38,251 nucleotides of DNA, taken from positions 4,649 to 42,899 of the forward strand of contig DF237583.1 of assembly GCA_000708835.1 (NCBI GenBank). Direction: 5' to 3'. Source of the stretch: Klebsormidium nitens (lineage: Eukaryota > Streptophyta > Klebsormidiophyceae > Klebsormidiales > Klebsormidiaceae). Below the pieces are notes generated by a model. The model was given only the letters and a program-made list of their open reading frames with translations. It did not search any database and was not told the DNA's origin. A program made the translations under genes and the position numbers. The number at the start of each line of letters is the position of its first letter. Positions within the stretch are counted from its first letter, which is position 1. Of the stretch, positions 8,610 through 17,085 are shown in pieces.

Positions 8610-10082
8610 ATGGCAGGCAAGCGGAAGAGGAGTGGACAGCTTTGCGTCACCAACGCATGCACGAAGGTAGCGCGCAGCAAGAGTAAGCATTGTGTAGAGC
8701 ATGGTGGAGGCCGTCGCTGCCTGAGTAACGGTTGCATAACAATTGCACGGGGCCAGACGGATTATTGTGTGAAGCATGGAGGCGGCCGCCGATGCCTCAC
8801 TGAAGGATGCAAAAGGTCGGCACAAGGCACAACAGATCACTGTAAAAAGCACGGGGGCGGTCGCCGCTGTCGGACCAATAAGTGCACAAAGTCGGCTGTT
8901 GGCAAGACAGATCACTGCGTGGAGCACGGAGGCGGCCGCCGTTGCCTGACAGAAGGATGCACAAAGTCGGCTGCTGGCAAGACAGACCATTGCGTAGAGC
9001 ACGGAGGCGGCCACCGGTGCCTGACAGAAGGATGCACAAAGTCGGCTGCTGGCAAGACGGACCGCTGCATAGAGCACGGAGGCGGCCGCCGGTGCTTGAC
9101 TGAGGGCTGCAAGAAGTCTGCACAGGGCAAGACAGACCACTGCATAGAGCACGGAGGCGGCCGCCGGTGCCTGACTGAGGGATGCACAAGAGGGGCACAG
9201 GGGAAGACGGACCACTGCATAGAGCACGGAGGCGGCCGCCGGTGCCTGACTGAGGGATGCACAAAAGGGGCACAGGGGAAGACGGACCACTGCATAGAGC
9301 ACGGAGGTGGCCGACGGTGCCGGACCAGGGGTTGCACGAAAGCTGCACGGGGCAAAACGGACCACTGCGTGGAGCATGGGGGCGGCCGCCGTTGTGAGAG
9401 AAGCGGGTGCACAAAATCAGCAGCAGGCAAAACGGCGCACTGTGTAGAACATGGGGGCGGCAGCCGGTGCCTGACCGATGGGTGCACAAAGTCGGCCGTT
9501 GGCATGACGGACCACTGTGTGGAGCACGGAGGCGGGAATCGCTGCATTGTCTGCTCTGGAGTGTCCGTTCCTTTCTCTGGTGGGGCTTGCTACTCGTGCC
9601 GGTCTGGCACGTCTCTCAAGAAGTGGGAGACATTGACCACCCAATGGCTCCGCAACCTGGACTGGCCCTGGTCCTATAACGACGAGACGCTCCCGTGCGC
9701 CAATGCAATGTCTACACGGGACAAGTCGTGCATCAAGCGCCCCGACTACGTCTTCGTCTTTGAGACGCACGCTGTCATCCTTGAGGTCGACGAGAATTAC
9801 CACCGCTACTACGAGATCTCGTGCGAAGTAGACCGCATGGGCAAAATCAAGGATCTTGTGAGGCTCCCGCTGCACTTTGTGCGCTTCAACCCGGCCAAGA
9901 CGCGCTACCCGCTCCTCAAAGACCTCCTCGAACGCCTCTTTCGGGACCCTGAAGGGGCACAGAACGCTGCAGGCGTTCTCGTGCACTTTGTTGGTTACCC
10001 AGAGGATAGGATTCAGGACCTCGAAGATCAGGAGGAGTTCTGTTATGAGTACGAGAGGATTGCATGCAGGGCTGCGATGTAG
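8610..10082 (+). CDS. 12-repeat Cys/His (WRKY19-like) array with Vsr/DUF559-like nuclease tail
   Basis: This is a 490-residue protein starting at ATG 8610 (MAGKRKRSG). Residues 12-311 are twelve exact-length 25-residue repeats of the form C-x4-C-x10-C-x2-H-GGGxR, each probably binding one zinc. This repeat type is known from oomycete, plant and algal proteins often labelled WRKY19-like. A thirteenth, divergent Cys knuckle follows. The C-terminal 150 residues contain KRPDYVFVF, then THAVILEVDENYH, then a Cys-Glu-x-Asp-Arg and FVRFNP. This aligns without gaps with the tail of the protein at 4699. Order and spacing fit a Vsr/DUF559-type PD-(D/E)xK nuclease; catalysis is inferred. The array may bind nucleic acid or protein and target the nuclease. 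The gene ends 10 bp from the convergent structural gene. Confidence 0.75.
   Translation: MAGKRKRSGQLCVTNACTKVARSKSKHCVEHGGGRRCLSNGCITIARGQTDYCVKHGGGRRCLTEGCKRSAQGTTDHCKKHGGGRRCRTNKCTKSAVGKTDHCVEHGGGRRCLTEGCTKSAAGKTDHCVEHGGGHRCLTEGCTKSAAGKTDRCIEHGGGRRCLTEGCKKSAQGKTDHCIEHGGGRRCLTEGCTRGAQGKTDHCIEHGGGRRCLTEGCTKGAQGKTDHCIEHGGGRRCRTRGCTKAARGKTDHCVEHGGGRRCERSGCTKSAAGKTAHCVEHGGGSRCLTDGCTKSAVGMTDHCVEHGGGNRCIVCSGVSVPFSGGACYSCRSGTSLKKWETLTTQWLRNLDWPWSYNDETLPCANAMSTRDKSCIKRPDYVFVFETHAVILEVDENYHRYYEISCEVDRMGKIKDLVRLPLHFVRFNPAKTRYPLLKDLLERLFRDPEGAQNAAGVLVHFVGYPEDRIQDLEDQEEFCYEYERIACRAAM
8643..9542 (+). repeat. twelve 75-bp in-frame tandem repeats
   Basis: This is the DNA array that encodes the Cys/His fingers. 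The period is exactly 75 bp without indels. Copies 5-9 (about 8943-9317) are the most alike, which suggests recent unequal exchange or gene conversion. The outer copies are more diverged. Confidence 0.9.
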
Positions 10083-10092
10083 ACACCCCCTG

Positions 10093-11103
10093 CTAGCTCT
10101 CTTGTGGGTCCTTGAACAGATAATATGCGGCTGAACCGAGACCCACGAGAGCAGCCGCCGCAACCACCTTCTTTCCCACTCCCGAATCCTTTTCTGGCAG
10201 TGGCTCTTTTGCTCTGATTGTTGGTACCAACGGAGCGCTGAGCGTCACTGGCTTGCAAACAGGTTGCTGTGAGCTTAGAATGTCATTTTTGAAAGCCATT
10301 GCGAGCTGCACGACCTCCAGAGTCAGGCTGTGGTCCAGGCCGTCCGGTAGGTAAGCGCGGCCCTTGTCATTGACAAGTCTCATTGTCACGCGGTCTAGCT
10401 TGATTGGTTGGAAGTAATTGTGGAGCATGTCACATGCATCGGCATAGTAGTACTTGATGGAGCCCGTTACACAATCTAAAGGAACTCTGGCAAGCACGTT
10501 CCTCACCTGCATAGCCCCGTTCTGCCTCGAAACCACGCGCTTTGCAGCTATGCTTGGGAGATTCTCCATCACAAAGTCAACAAACAGAGATGAGGCCAGG
10601 TTCACATGCCCACCGGCCGTTTGCACGAGGCCGAAGCTGGTATCAGCCACGGTGAAGCCCAAGAGTGGTGCTAGACTGTTCTCTGCATTCGGACCACTCC
10701 CAAACAGGAGCTTGAAAGGCACCGCGTTCCTGCCGTTTGCCGTGATCGAGATCTTGTTGCTCACCGAGTCTATTGCTGCGAGGTACGTGTTCTTCCAGAG
10801 GCCAGATGCGAGTGCGACATTCAAAAGGTAGACAAACGACTTGGCAGACACGTTCCCGGGGTCTAGGCAAATGCTGAAGATTGCCGGGCTGCCCTGCTCG
10901 GAAAAGTCCAACCAGCACGCCTGTTCGTTGATGACAGGCATGCTCTTGGGGAACACGCACTGTACCAGGGACACGCCAACGACGTCGTTCAGAACTTCTG
11001 GCAGCACAATCTCGTACCGTGCTGCCGATGGGTAACGTGCCATGTCCCTGTCTGCCGAGTCGATGATGAGGTGGCTCCTTAGGATCTTTCGAACAGCAGC
11101 CAT
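10093..11103 (-). CDS. conserved giant-virus structural-type protein (DRD...YP...LP family)
   Basis: This is a 336-residue protein starting at ATG 11103. The N terminus reads SADRDMARYP...YEIVLPEVLNDVVGVSLVQCVFP. This is the pattern of a family found widely in giant viruses: DRD-YP, then xLP, then V-L-x-FP, thought to be virion structural. The middle is predicted beta-rich. The C terminus has one hydrophobic helix (VVAAAALVGLGSAAYYLF) before a short polar end, so it may be tail-anchored. I reject the extra 206 codons upstream in the open frame because they are antisense to the Pro-rich part of the divergent gene at 11161. The two starts are 57 bp apart. The structural role is inferred from the family's spread in virions. 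Confidence 0.72.
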   Translation of the reverse strand: MAAVRKILRSHLIIDSADRDMARYPSAARYEIVLPEVLNDVVGVSLVQCVFPKSMPVINEQACWLDFSEQGSPAIFSICLDPGNVSAKSFVYLLNVALASGLWKNTYLAAIDSVSNKISITANGRNAVPFKLLFGSGPNAENSLAPLLGFTVADTSFGLVQTAGGHVNLASSLFVDFVMENLPSIAAKRVVSRQNGAMQVRNVLARVPLDCVTGSIKYYYADACDMLHNYFQPIKLDRVTMRLVNDKGRAYLPDGLDHSLTLEVVQLAMAFKNDILSSQQPVCKPVTLSAPLVPTIRAKEPLPEKDSGVGKKVVAAAALVGLGSAAYYLFKDPQES

Positions 11104-11160
11104 GCAATAGCCAAGGATTTGAACATGATAAGCTGATTGCTTTTCCTCTTTGTATATTGC

Positions 11161-12300
11161 ATGGCAGGCTGCAAGACATGCGAAGCACTCACTGTAAAGC
11201 GGACGCAGTGTAGAAAAGCGTCTGCTTGCATCAAGTACCCTGGAACCAGGTTTTGCTCCACTCATCAACCAGCGACTCACGCCGGGCCGCCCGTGCCTCC
11301 CACTGCCCCCGTGCATCCACGCCAGCCCCCAAGGGGAACCCCGGGGCGTAAGCGTCCACCCGTGACCCCAGTCCCTCCAGTGCGTCAGCGCCAGCCACCT
11401 GTGCGCCGTGTGCGCCCACCCAAGACTCCCATCTCCCGAGTGCATCCCCGCCAGCCTCCAGGTCCCTTTCTCGGGACGCCCCACTCTGGCATGACGAACC
11501 TGAACCTGAGCGCTCCCAGACAGCTCAACAAACCCGCCGTAGTCGATAACCTGGCACGGATCCGGTCTCAAGGATATTACGGCTTGGCATCTCATGGAAA
11601 CCTTAATGGGAAAGCGTTCCGCGTCCCTGGGGACAAGATCATCGTTGTGATGACAGCCCCTGGGGCGTCTATATACACCAGCATTGCAATCTGGCTGATG
11701 CAACACATGAACTTGGTTCAAGATGCAGAACGGGGGAACTTGAGCATGCTAAACCGCCACATATACACAAGGACCTTCTTGCCCGGTGAGAAAATGCCCG
11801 ATTTGGACTTGCAATTTAGGGACGATACCCGCTTACACGGTCTCTACAGGCTTCCGATGTCAAAAGATCAGGGTACGATCAACCCAACCGCAGCTCATCG
11901 GGCACAACATGGTGCCAACGACATCCTTTCAACGTTTGACTCAGCATACGTTCCAGGTAATTACGTCACCAAGCTGAAATTGTTGATGCATCATCATCTT
12001 CCATCAGGGGTGTATTTGATCACGTCATGCCGTGACAGGGACGATGTTGGGTCTGGCAAGTTGCGTAAGATCCAAGACTTGAATTTCAGACGGACATTTG
12101 CACAGTTCACCGGAGCCGACCCGAATCCTCCTGAGAGGCCGCCGAGGACGAGAGCCGAAATACGCAAGTACGAAGCAGATCTGGAATTGATCTCCAGGTG
12201 GTGCGTTTCGGAACTGCATAAGGACAAGTTCGACGAGATCCAACGCAAAATCAACGACCTCAAGAGAAGGATCACCGGTGCACGGAGACCGCGGCGCTAG
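11161..12300 (+). CDS. zinc-knuckle, Pro-rich linker protein
   Basis: This 379-residue protein starts at ATG 11161. Residues 1-40 hold a compact Cys/His cluster (CKTCEALTVKRTQCRK...FCSTH), a small zinc-knuckle form common at the N terminus of giant-virus proteins. A Pro/Arg-rich linker of about 65 residues with VxPRQPP-like repeats follows. The C-terminal 270 residues form a mixed alpha/beta domain that I do not recognise, ending in a very basic RRITGARRPRR tail. The layout (knuckle, Pro-rich linker, C-terminal domain) is shared with the gene at 25231. Its stop lies 3 bp from the convergent gene at 12304. Nucleic-acid binding is plausible from the knuckle and basic tail but not shown. Confidence 0.65.
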   Translation: MAGCKTCEALTVKRTQCRKASACIKYPGTRFCSTHQPATHAGPPVPPTAPVHPRQPPRGTPGRKRPPVTPVPPVRQRQPPVRRVRPPKTPISRVHPRQPPGPFLGTPHSGMTNLNLSAPRQLNKPAVVDNLARIRSQGYYGLASHGNLNGKAFRVPGDKIIVVMTAPGASIYTSIAIWLMQHMNLVQDAERGNLSMLNRHIYTRTFLPGEKMPDLDLQFRDDTRLHGLYRLPMSKDQGTINPTAAHRAQHGANDILSTFDSAYVPGNYVTKLKLLMHHHLPSGVYLITSCRDRDDVGSGKLRKIQDLNFRRTFAQFTGADPNPPERPPRTRAEIRKYEADLELISRWCVSELHKDKFDEIQRKINDLKRRITGARRPRR

Positions 12301-12303
12301 CTG

Positions 12304-12609
12304 TTAACAGTTTTCCTCAAAGAACCTGCAAGCAACCTTCTGCCACGGCTTCCTTGGAGATGCTGGGGCCCCGCTCGTAGACAGGAGGTCAAGATCACAA
12401 AACGCTTCAAACAGCCGGGTCTTGTCTACACTGTCGCACAAGGCCTCGGGTGCTGTGTACACTCGGTCGCGAAGGATGGCTTCCTCCACCTTTGTCATTG
12501 CATCTAACAGCACCTTTGGCGCCCCGTTCTTGGCAAGGACGTCCATCAATCCTTGGCTGTACTCTTCAAACGAGAGGGTGCGTCTTGCCGAGGTGTCGAA
12601 GAATGCCAT
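12304..12609 (-). CDS. hypothetical protein
   Basis: This is a 101-residue soluble helical protein starting at ATG 12609 (MAFFDTSARRTLSFEEYSQG). It has no signal peptide, membrane segment or Cys cluster. I recognise no family. It lies 50 bp from the divergent gene at 12660 and 3 bp from the convergent gene at 11161. This dense placement, together with the absence of a better ORF on the other strand, supports it as a gene. Confidence 0.5.
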   Translation of the reverse strand: MAFFDTSARRTLSFEEYSQGLMDVLAKNGAPKVLLDAMTKVEEAILRDRVYTAPEALCDSVDKTRLFEAFCDLDLLSTSGAPASPRKPWQKVACRFFEENC

Positions 12610-12659
12610 GCGATTGCTATGCAATTTGTTTGTTTGCAAATTTCCGCATCAACCATATC

Positions 12660-13097
12660 ATGGCGCACTCAGCTCTTCTTCAAAGGACCTGCTTACCTGC
12701 CACGCGCGCGCTCCGTGAGACTGAGGATCGGAAGCTCCATGTCCGGCGTGGAACTCTGCCTGAGCCAGTGCACGTCCTTCGATTCGGCCAGTCCGTTTTG
12801 TGCAACCCAACGGGGCTGCAGGACAACAAGATGTGTGCGGTTGCATTCCCGTGCAGGCAGCTCCTGCAATCAATCCAGGAGATCCTACCACACCGATGCC
12901 AGATTGCCAGCATCAGCACCAATGCATTGCTGGACCATGTCGAGGAGCTGCACGGCATCGATGGGATCTTTGAGCTCACTGACTGCTTTTGCCAGCTGCA
13001 GAATCGGACCACATACTACAAGGTGAGCCAGCTCGAGAACGATGGGCAGTTTGTTCGGATCTCTGAGCGAACCGTTGAGTTTGATAACCCAGAGTGA
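12660..13097 (+). CDS. hypothetical protein
   Basis: This is a 145-residue protein starting at ATG 12660 (MAHSALLQRTC). It has several scattered Cys residues, a central helical part (LLQSIQEILPHRC...LLDHVEEL) and a C-terminal beta-like segment. No signal peptide or membrane helix is visible and no family is recognised. An ATTTCCGC element sits about 14 nt upstream of the start. It ends 8 bp from the convergent small membrane protein gene at 13106. Confidence 0.5.
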   Translation: MAHSALLQRTCLPATRALRETEDRKLHVRRGTLPEPVHVLRFGQSVLCNPTGLQDNKMCAVAFPCRQLLQSIQEILPHRCQIASISTNALLDHVEELHGIDGIFELTDCFCQLQNRTTYYKVSQLENDGQFVRISERTVEFDNPE

Positions 13098-13105
13098 CAG
13101 ATCAC

Positions 13106-13399
13106 TCAGTGCTGATACACGTTGCGGAAGCAGTTGTAAACTCCCCCCGCCTTCTTGTCAGCGGCTGGCTGCCAAGAGGCGTAAGACCAGCCGCCACCCA
13201 GGATGTCGTGGCAAGCTTGCGGCCCTTGCACATCTGCCTCAGCAGGCTTTCTCGGGAAGAACTTTTGTCCCCTCGTGAGCGGGATTGTGTCGCGGTCCAC
13301 CCGTACCAAAGTCCTGAACCCTTCCCTCCTGGTTGCACAGGGTACGAGCAGCATCAGCACGACGGCACCAATCAAGATCCCCAATACAGTGTTCTCCAT
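13106..13399 (-). CDS. small N-terminally anchored membrane protein, virion type
   Basis: This is a 97-residue protein starting at ATG 13399. MENTVLGILIGAVVLMLLV is a single N-terminal transmembrane anchor, followed by a polar domain with two late Cys residues (CHDIL, NCFRN). It resembles the proteins at 33102 and 33360 in having an acidic-start ME-x-TV anchor and a soluble tail. Such proteins are common in inner virion membranes of giant viruses. A TTTTCTCTG element lies 18 nt upstream of the start. Confidence 0.6.
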   Translation of the reverse strand: MENTVLGILIGAVVLMLLVPCATRREGFRTLVRVDRDTIPLTRGQKFFPRKPAEADVQGPQACHDILGGGWSYASWQPAADKKAGGVYNCFRNVYQH

Positions 13400-13449
13400 T
13401 TGAATGTACAGTCTCCACAGAGAAAAGTCTGCAGAGGCTTTTTGTGCGC

Positions 13450-13749
13450 ATGTATCAGATGGAGCAGTCAAAGAACGAGCCCGAAGAGCTGGTGGCTCAG
13501 ATCAAGCGTGCTGGCTTTGACGTCGTTTGCATCATGCTCATATTCACACTCTTCTCCAACCTGTCCAGGCACTTTGACCCCGAGCTCCCAGCCATCAAGT
13601 ACGAGCGGCTGATTGGCTACGGGCTCTTCCTGATATTAAGCACGGCCACGCTGCGCAGGTTCAAGCCTTCTCTCGCGCAGCTCTTCATCAATGCTCTGTT
13701 TATAGGAGTCGCAGCAAACATGGCCAACCACATCAACCACAAAAAGTAG
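13450..13749 (+). CDS. small membrane protein with two or three helices
   Basis: This is a 99-residue protein starting at ATG 13450; a second ATG at 13459 is equally possible. It has two clear hydrophobic segments (FDVVCIMLIFTLFSNL and LIGYGLFLILSTATL) and a weaker third (LFINALFIGVAANM), with a basic His/Lys tail. It is divergent from the gene at 13106, with 50 bp between starts. No family is named, but short multi-helix proteins of this kind are typical of giant-virus virion membranes. Confidence 0.6.
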   Translation: MYQMEQSKNEPEELVAQIKRAGFDVVCIMLIFTLFSNLSRHFDPELPAIKYERLIGYGLFLILSTATLRRFKPSLAQLFINALFIGVAANMANHINHKK

Positions 13750-13786
13750 GTGCCGATGCCACCAATTTTCCGGTCACCTCATAAAG

Positions 13787-14008
13787 ATGCAGCAGCCCTC
13801 GATGCCCGTAGCACTCTGCCTGATGGTTCTGGCCTTCCTCTTGCTCAGCAAGAAGCAGCTCATCGACAACGGCTACCTGTCGGATTCGGATCACCAGGAG
13901 GCTGGCAGGATACCTTCGGAACCTTCGTTGCCCGCGCCACGGGGAGCGGGGATTGCCACAGGTGTTGCAGAAACGGCGGCCTTTGGCCCCTTTGGTCGCT
14001 CGTCGTGA
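13787..14008 (+). CDS. small N-terminally anchored protein
   Basis: This is a 73-residue protein starting at ATG 13787. It has one hydrophobic anchor (MPVALCLMVLAFLLL) and then a polar tail ending in a Gly/Pro/Ala-rich stretch. Its last 118 bp are antisense to the C-terminal extension of the Nudix gene. Either this tail or the Nudix extension may not be translated as drawn. No family is recognised. Confidence 0.45.
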   Translation: MQQPSMPVALCLMVLAFLLLSKKQLIDNGYLSDSDHQEAGRIPSEPSLPAPRGAGIATGVAETAAFGPFGRSS

Positions 14009-14553
14009 GCCCGGACGGGGTAGAGCTCCAAGGTCCAGGAGCCCCTCAGGGTCTCTGCCCCCAGCCTGACTGAGGCCGCAAAGACGTCCCTTAGCGGGGT
14101 GGGCTGGTGCCTACCTCGCCCCAATCCCCTCGCAGCAGCAATGACATCGTTTAGATTGAACCAGCTTATCTCGCTCTTCTCGAGAAAGCGCCGTTTGGCA
14201 TCCATGTACCGAGCAAAGCGAGCGACCTTTTGGAAGAGCGTCCCGTAGGTATGGAAGAACGGCACCCCGACAACGTACATGCTGTAGACCTGCCCGCCCA
14301 TAGTCCGAGACTCGATCAGAGAATGGCACTTTGGGCATTGCAACCGGGCTCTGATTGCGTCAATGTCCAGAACGACCCCCATCGACTCCTCAAAGAACTC
14401 GCGGCATGCTGTCCGTTTGGGATCATTCCTGTCCTCTCCCTCGCTTCTGCCTCCAAAGTCCGACCACTGACCATCGACACGATCGCGCCCTAAGAGAACG
14501 AGCAGCTCGCCCTTGTACCTCGAGACTGGGAGAATACCTGCAGAGTAAGACAT
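13891..14553 (-). CDS. Nudix hydrolase
   Basis: This is a 220-residue protein starting at ATG 14553 (MSYSAGILPVSRYKGE), which opens on the first strand of the Nudix fold. The Nudix box lies at about residues 34-60: DFGGRSEGE, a loop, then REFFEESMG. The RE-x2-EE-x2-G metal-binding core is intact. The loop between the first Glu and RE is three residues longer than the usual seven, a form that is also seen in viral Nudix proteins. A CPKCHSL pair may bind zinc. Nudix enzymes cleave nucleoside diphosphates linked to another group, and viral members often remove mRNA caps; which substrate applies here is not visible. The last 40 residues are low-complexity and antisense to the gene at 13787. An upstream in-frame ATG at 14631 would add 26 residues. 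Confidence 0.82.
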   Translation of the reverse strand: MSYSAGILPVSRYKGELLVLLGRDRVDGQWSDFGGRSEGEDRNDPKRTACREFFEESMGVVLDIDAIRARLQCPKCHSLIESRTMGGQVYSMYVVGVPFFHTYGTLFQKVARFARYMDAKRRFLEKSEISWFNLNDVIAAARGLGRGRHQPTPLRDVFAASVRLGAETLRGSWTLELYPVRAHDERPKGPKAAVSATPVAIPAPRGAGNEGSEGILPASW

Positions 14554-14685
14554 TGAAGCAGCTTGCCTTGGAGGCTTACAATACGTTGTGGAATTATTGA
14601 CGGGTACATTGACGCCATCAAGGCTCTCCACGTGTGATGAGACCTCTCAAAAAGCAAGCACTTAGGGATAGGGGCCGGCGTGAGA

Positions 14686-17085
14686 ATGAGCACTGACACA
14701 ATGCCGCTCGACAATGAACAGATGCAAGTGGTCGAGGCTCCGATCAATTGCCACATCCGCGTGCTGTCCACGCCCGGCGGGGGCAAGAGCTCCGTCCTTG
14801 TAGCCAGAGTGGTCCATCTGATCGAACACTGTCACGAGGACGCCAGCTGCATGCGCATCATGTCCTTCTCGCGCCAATCCGCGGCCGAGGTGGCTTCCCG
14901 CCTCCCGGAAGGGGTCCGCTGCTCGACAATCCATTCGTTCTGCAGCGAGCTTTCCTTCCGGCTTGAGCCCACCTTTGAGGATCCCGAGCGGTGCCTCATC
15001 GGGGCCGAACGACTCGCAGCAGACGAGGAGGATGCCGCGCGAGAGCTCTTTAGCCCCGACGAGTTCCTCTTCCGCCTCCGTGACCTGTTGACCGCTGGGA
15101 AGTGCAAGCACGACGACGTCGATGGCCTTCGCTTCCTCTTTGTTGACGAGATGCAGGACCTGTGCCCCGTCCAATTTGATGTCATCAGGCTCCTGAGCGA
15201 GCTCTTTGGGGTGCGGGTTTTCGGAGTGGGTGATAGAAATCAGAACATCTATGGCTTCCGGAGCTCCGATGCAAGGTTTCTGGACGAGATGGAGAAGCTC
15301 CCAAGTCATGAGTGCATATCCTTTGAGCTGACGCGCAACTACCGCAGCCTGCCACCCATCATCTCCTTTTCAAACGCGCTCGTGGAGGGGAGAAAGCGGA
15401 TGGTTGCTGCGAGGTCGGCAGAGCTTGAGGCGGCACCAACCCTGACTTGCTTTGAGCACCAGGGCCAGGAGCTAAGCTGGGTGGTAGAACATGTGTGCAA
15501 GCGGCCGGCAGGGGACCTTGCAGTCATTGCCAGGACGCGCAGGGAGGTCTTCCTCCTCGCGCACAAGCTGGTCGAGAGGGGTGTTCCCAACAAAGTAATT
15601 GTCACAGAGGGGGACTCTGCAAAGCTCCTCAAGGACTCTGAGAGCGTGTCACTCTGCACGATGCACGGCTCCAAGGGCTTGGAGTGGCCTGTGGTCTACT
15701 TGGTCGGTTTGAATGACCGCCACAACAAGTCCTTGCTGACAAAGGTGGAGCAGGAGCAGGAGGACAACCTGCTGTTTGTTGCAACCACCCGGGCCCGAGA
15801 CGAGCTGCACATCACCTCTCCTTACGGAACCGTCAGCCGTGTCATCTCACGGGTGCCTCGTGATCTCTTTCTGAGCACTCCCCCAGACAAGAGCAGGGGG
15901 GTTGTGAAGCCAAGGTTCTCGGAGGGGGGGCGCGACCCGTACGTGCGAAGCGATCGCTCAGTCTCGAGCTTTGTGCAATACTGCAGTGGTGCGCTCTACC
16001 AGCAGATGAAGGATGGTGGCCTTCTGCCCCGCCGCTTTCCTGGTGCGCGCATCGAGAGGCTCCATGCTGCGCACCCGTTTCCCAAGGCATTTGAGGATTC
16101 AAAGGCACTGTACGGGTCGATCGTGGAGCGCGTCATCTTCAAGCAAGTGGACAAGCAGGTCAGGGAACGTGCAATCCGGGCGGGTGGTTCTTCGGACCTG
16201 CTTCACATGCGCAGTCAGGACTCCCACGCGAGCCGCTGCTTCCTCTATGTGAGGACGGACCGCCTCACCTGGGACACGCGTGCGGCTACAGAGGAGGAGC
16301 TCCGGGTTCAAAAGGATGCACTGGCCTCCGAGTTCGGGCTGACTGCCGAGCACGTCAGGGAGTACGACATCAGGTCACAACCTGCCTACGTCGGATCCAA
16401 GGGCGTCCTCTACGCTCAGCACGCTGACGAGGCGCATGCTCGGGCCTTTGACGGTCGGATCAGGGGCATCCGAGAGTCGTACAAGCGATACATCAAGAAT
16501 GACGTTGATCTGGGAACAGAGGAAGGCCTCCGCGTGATCTCGGATGTTGCAACCTGTGCACACATCTGTTCCGCCCCGGCAAGGACGCACCTGCTCTTCA
16601 AGCGGCCTGCTTGTGGCAGTCTAGACATGGACTCCAATTTGGGGCTTCTCCAACAAACCGCAAAGGTGGTCCGCAAGCCGTTAGGACCCCATTTTGACAA
16701 GCATCCGCCTCAAGTGATTACGTCTCCACCAGACATTGCAAAATCTCCGTACATGCTGCGCACTTTTGGAGTAGCAACGGACCTTGACATCTCTATTGAA
16801 GCAGTTAAGGGGATCTGCGACCTGGTAATTGGCACGACCATGGTGGAGATCAAGGCGTCAATGGAGCCCGGTGGAGTGCAGATTGGCTGGGTGTTGCAGG
16901 CGCTTCTCTATGCAGCGCTGGCACGAGAGAGGGGGTTGGACATTCAAGAGATCGCAATCTATAATCCATTAAAGGGCTTTCTTTGGCGAGCGCCGATCAG
17001 CGAATGGACAAAAGGGCCAGAGCTATTGAGATTGGTCGCAGAGGAGACCTCATCACAGGTGGCTCCAGTGGGACGGGCATGCTGA
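14686..17085 (+). CDS. UvrD-type SF1 helicase with C-terminal PD-(D/E)xK nuclease
   Basis: This is a 799-residue protein starting at ATG 14686; the GTG six bases earlier is not needed. The SF1A helicase motifs can be read in order: Walker A STPGGGKSS (residues 28-36), Walker B FVDEMQD (about 151-157), GDRNQNIYGFR (motif III), LTRNYRS (about 216), MHGSKGLEWPVVYLVG (about 325) and VATTRARDEL (motif VI, about 365). A 300-residue middle follows, then GICDLV and MVEIKAS (about 708-723) and a QALLYAAL helix. That gives the Asp, the Glu-x-Lys and the helix of a RecB/Cas4-like nuclease. The order resembles AddA/RecB-type enzymes that process DNA ends. A role in viral recombination or end repair is inferred. 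The last 33 bp overlap the convergent RNase H gene. Confidence 0.9.
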   Translation: MSTDTMPLDNEQMQVVEAPINCHIRVLSTPGGGKSSVLVARVVHLIEHCHEDASCMRIMSFSRQSAAEVASRLPEGVRCSTIHSFCSELSFRLEPTFEDPERCLIGAERLAADEEDAARELFSPDEFLFRLRDLLTAGKCKHDDVDGLRFLFVDEMQDLCPVQFDVIRLLSELFGVRVFGVGDRNQNIYGFRSSDARFLDEMEKLPSHECISFELTRNYRSLPPIISFSNALVEGRKRMVAARSAELEAAPTLTCFEHQGQELSWVVEHVCKRPAGDLAVIARTRREVFLLAHKLVERGVPNKVIVTEGDSAKLLKDSESVSLCTMHGSKGLEWPVVYLVGLNDRHNKSLLTKVEQEQEDNLLFVATTRARDELHITSPYGTVSRVISRVPRDLFLSTPPDKSRGVVKPRFSEGGRDPYVRSDRSVSSFVQYCSGALYQQMKDGGLLPRRFPGARIERLHAAHPFPKAFEDSKALYGSIVERVIFKQVDKQVRERAIRAGGSSDLLHMRSQDSHASRCFLYVRTDRLTWDTRAATEEELRVQKDALASEFGLTAEHVREYDIRSQPAYVGSKGVLYAQHADEAHARAFDGRIRGIRESYKRYIKNDVDLGTEEGLRVISDVATCAHICSAPARTHLLFKRPACGSLDMDSNLGLLQQTAKVVRKPLGPHFDKHPPQVITSPPDIAKSPYMLRTFGVATDLDISIEAVKGICDLVIGTTMVEIKASMEPGGVQIGWVLQALLYAALARERGLDIQEIAIYNPLKGFLWRAPISEWTKGPELLRLVAEETSSQVAPVGRAC

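Noticed and set aside
8643-9542. CRISPR-like array
   Set aside because: The 75-bp repeats have no unique spacers and are continuous protein-coding units.
8502-9547. Long minus-strand open frames over the 75-bp repeat array
   Set aside because: They are mirror frames of a Cys/His repeat array with exact period; the plus strand has the finger spacing and the nuclease tail.
11104-11721. Extended N terminus of the structural-type protein
   Set aside because: The extra codons are antisense to the Pro-rich coding part of the gene at 11161 and have no domain features; ATG 11103 directly precedes the family motif.
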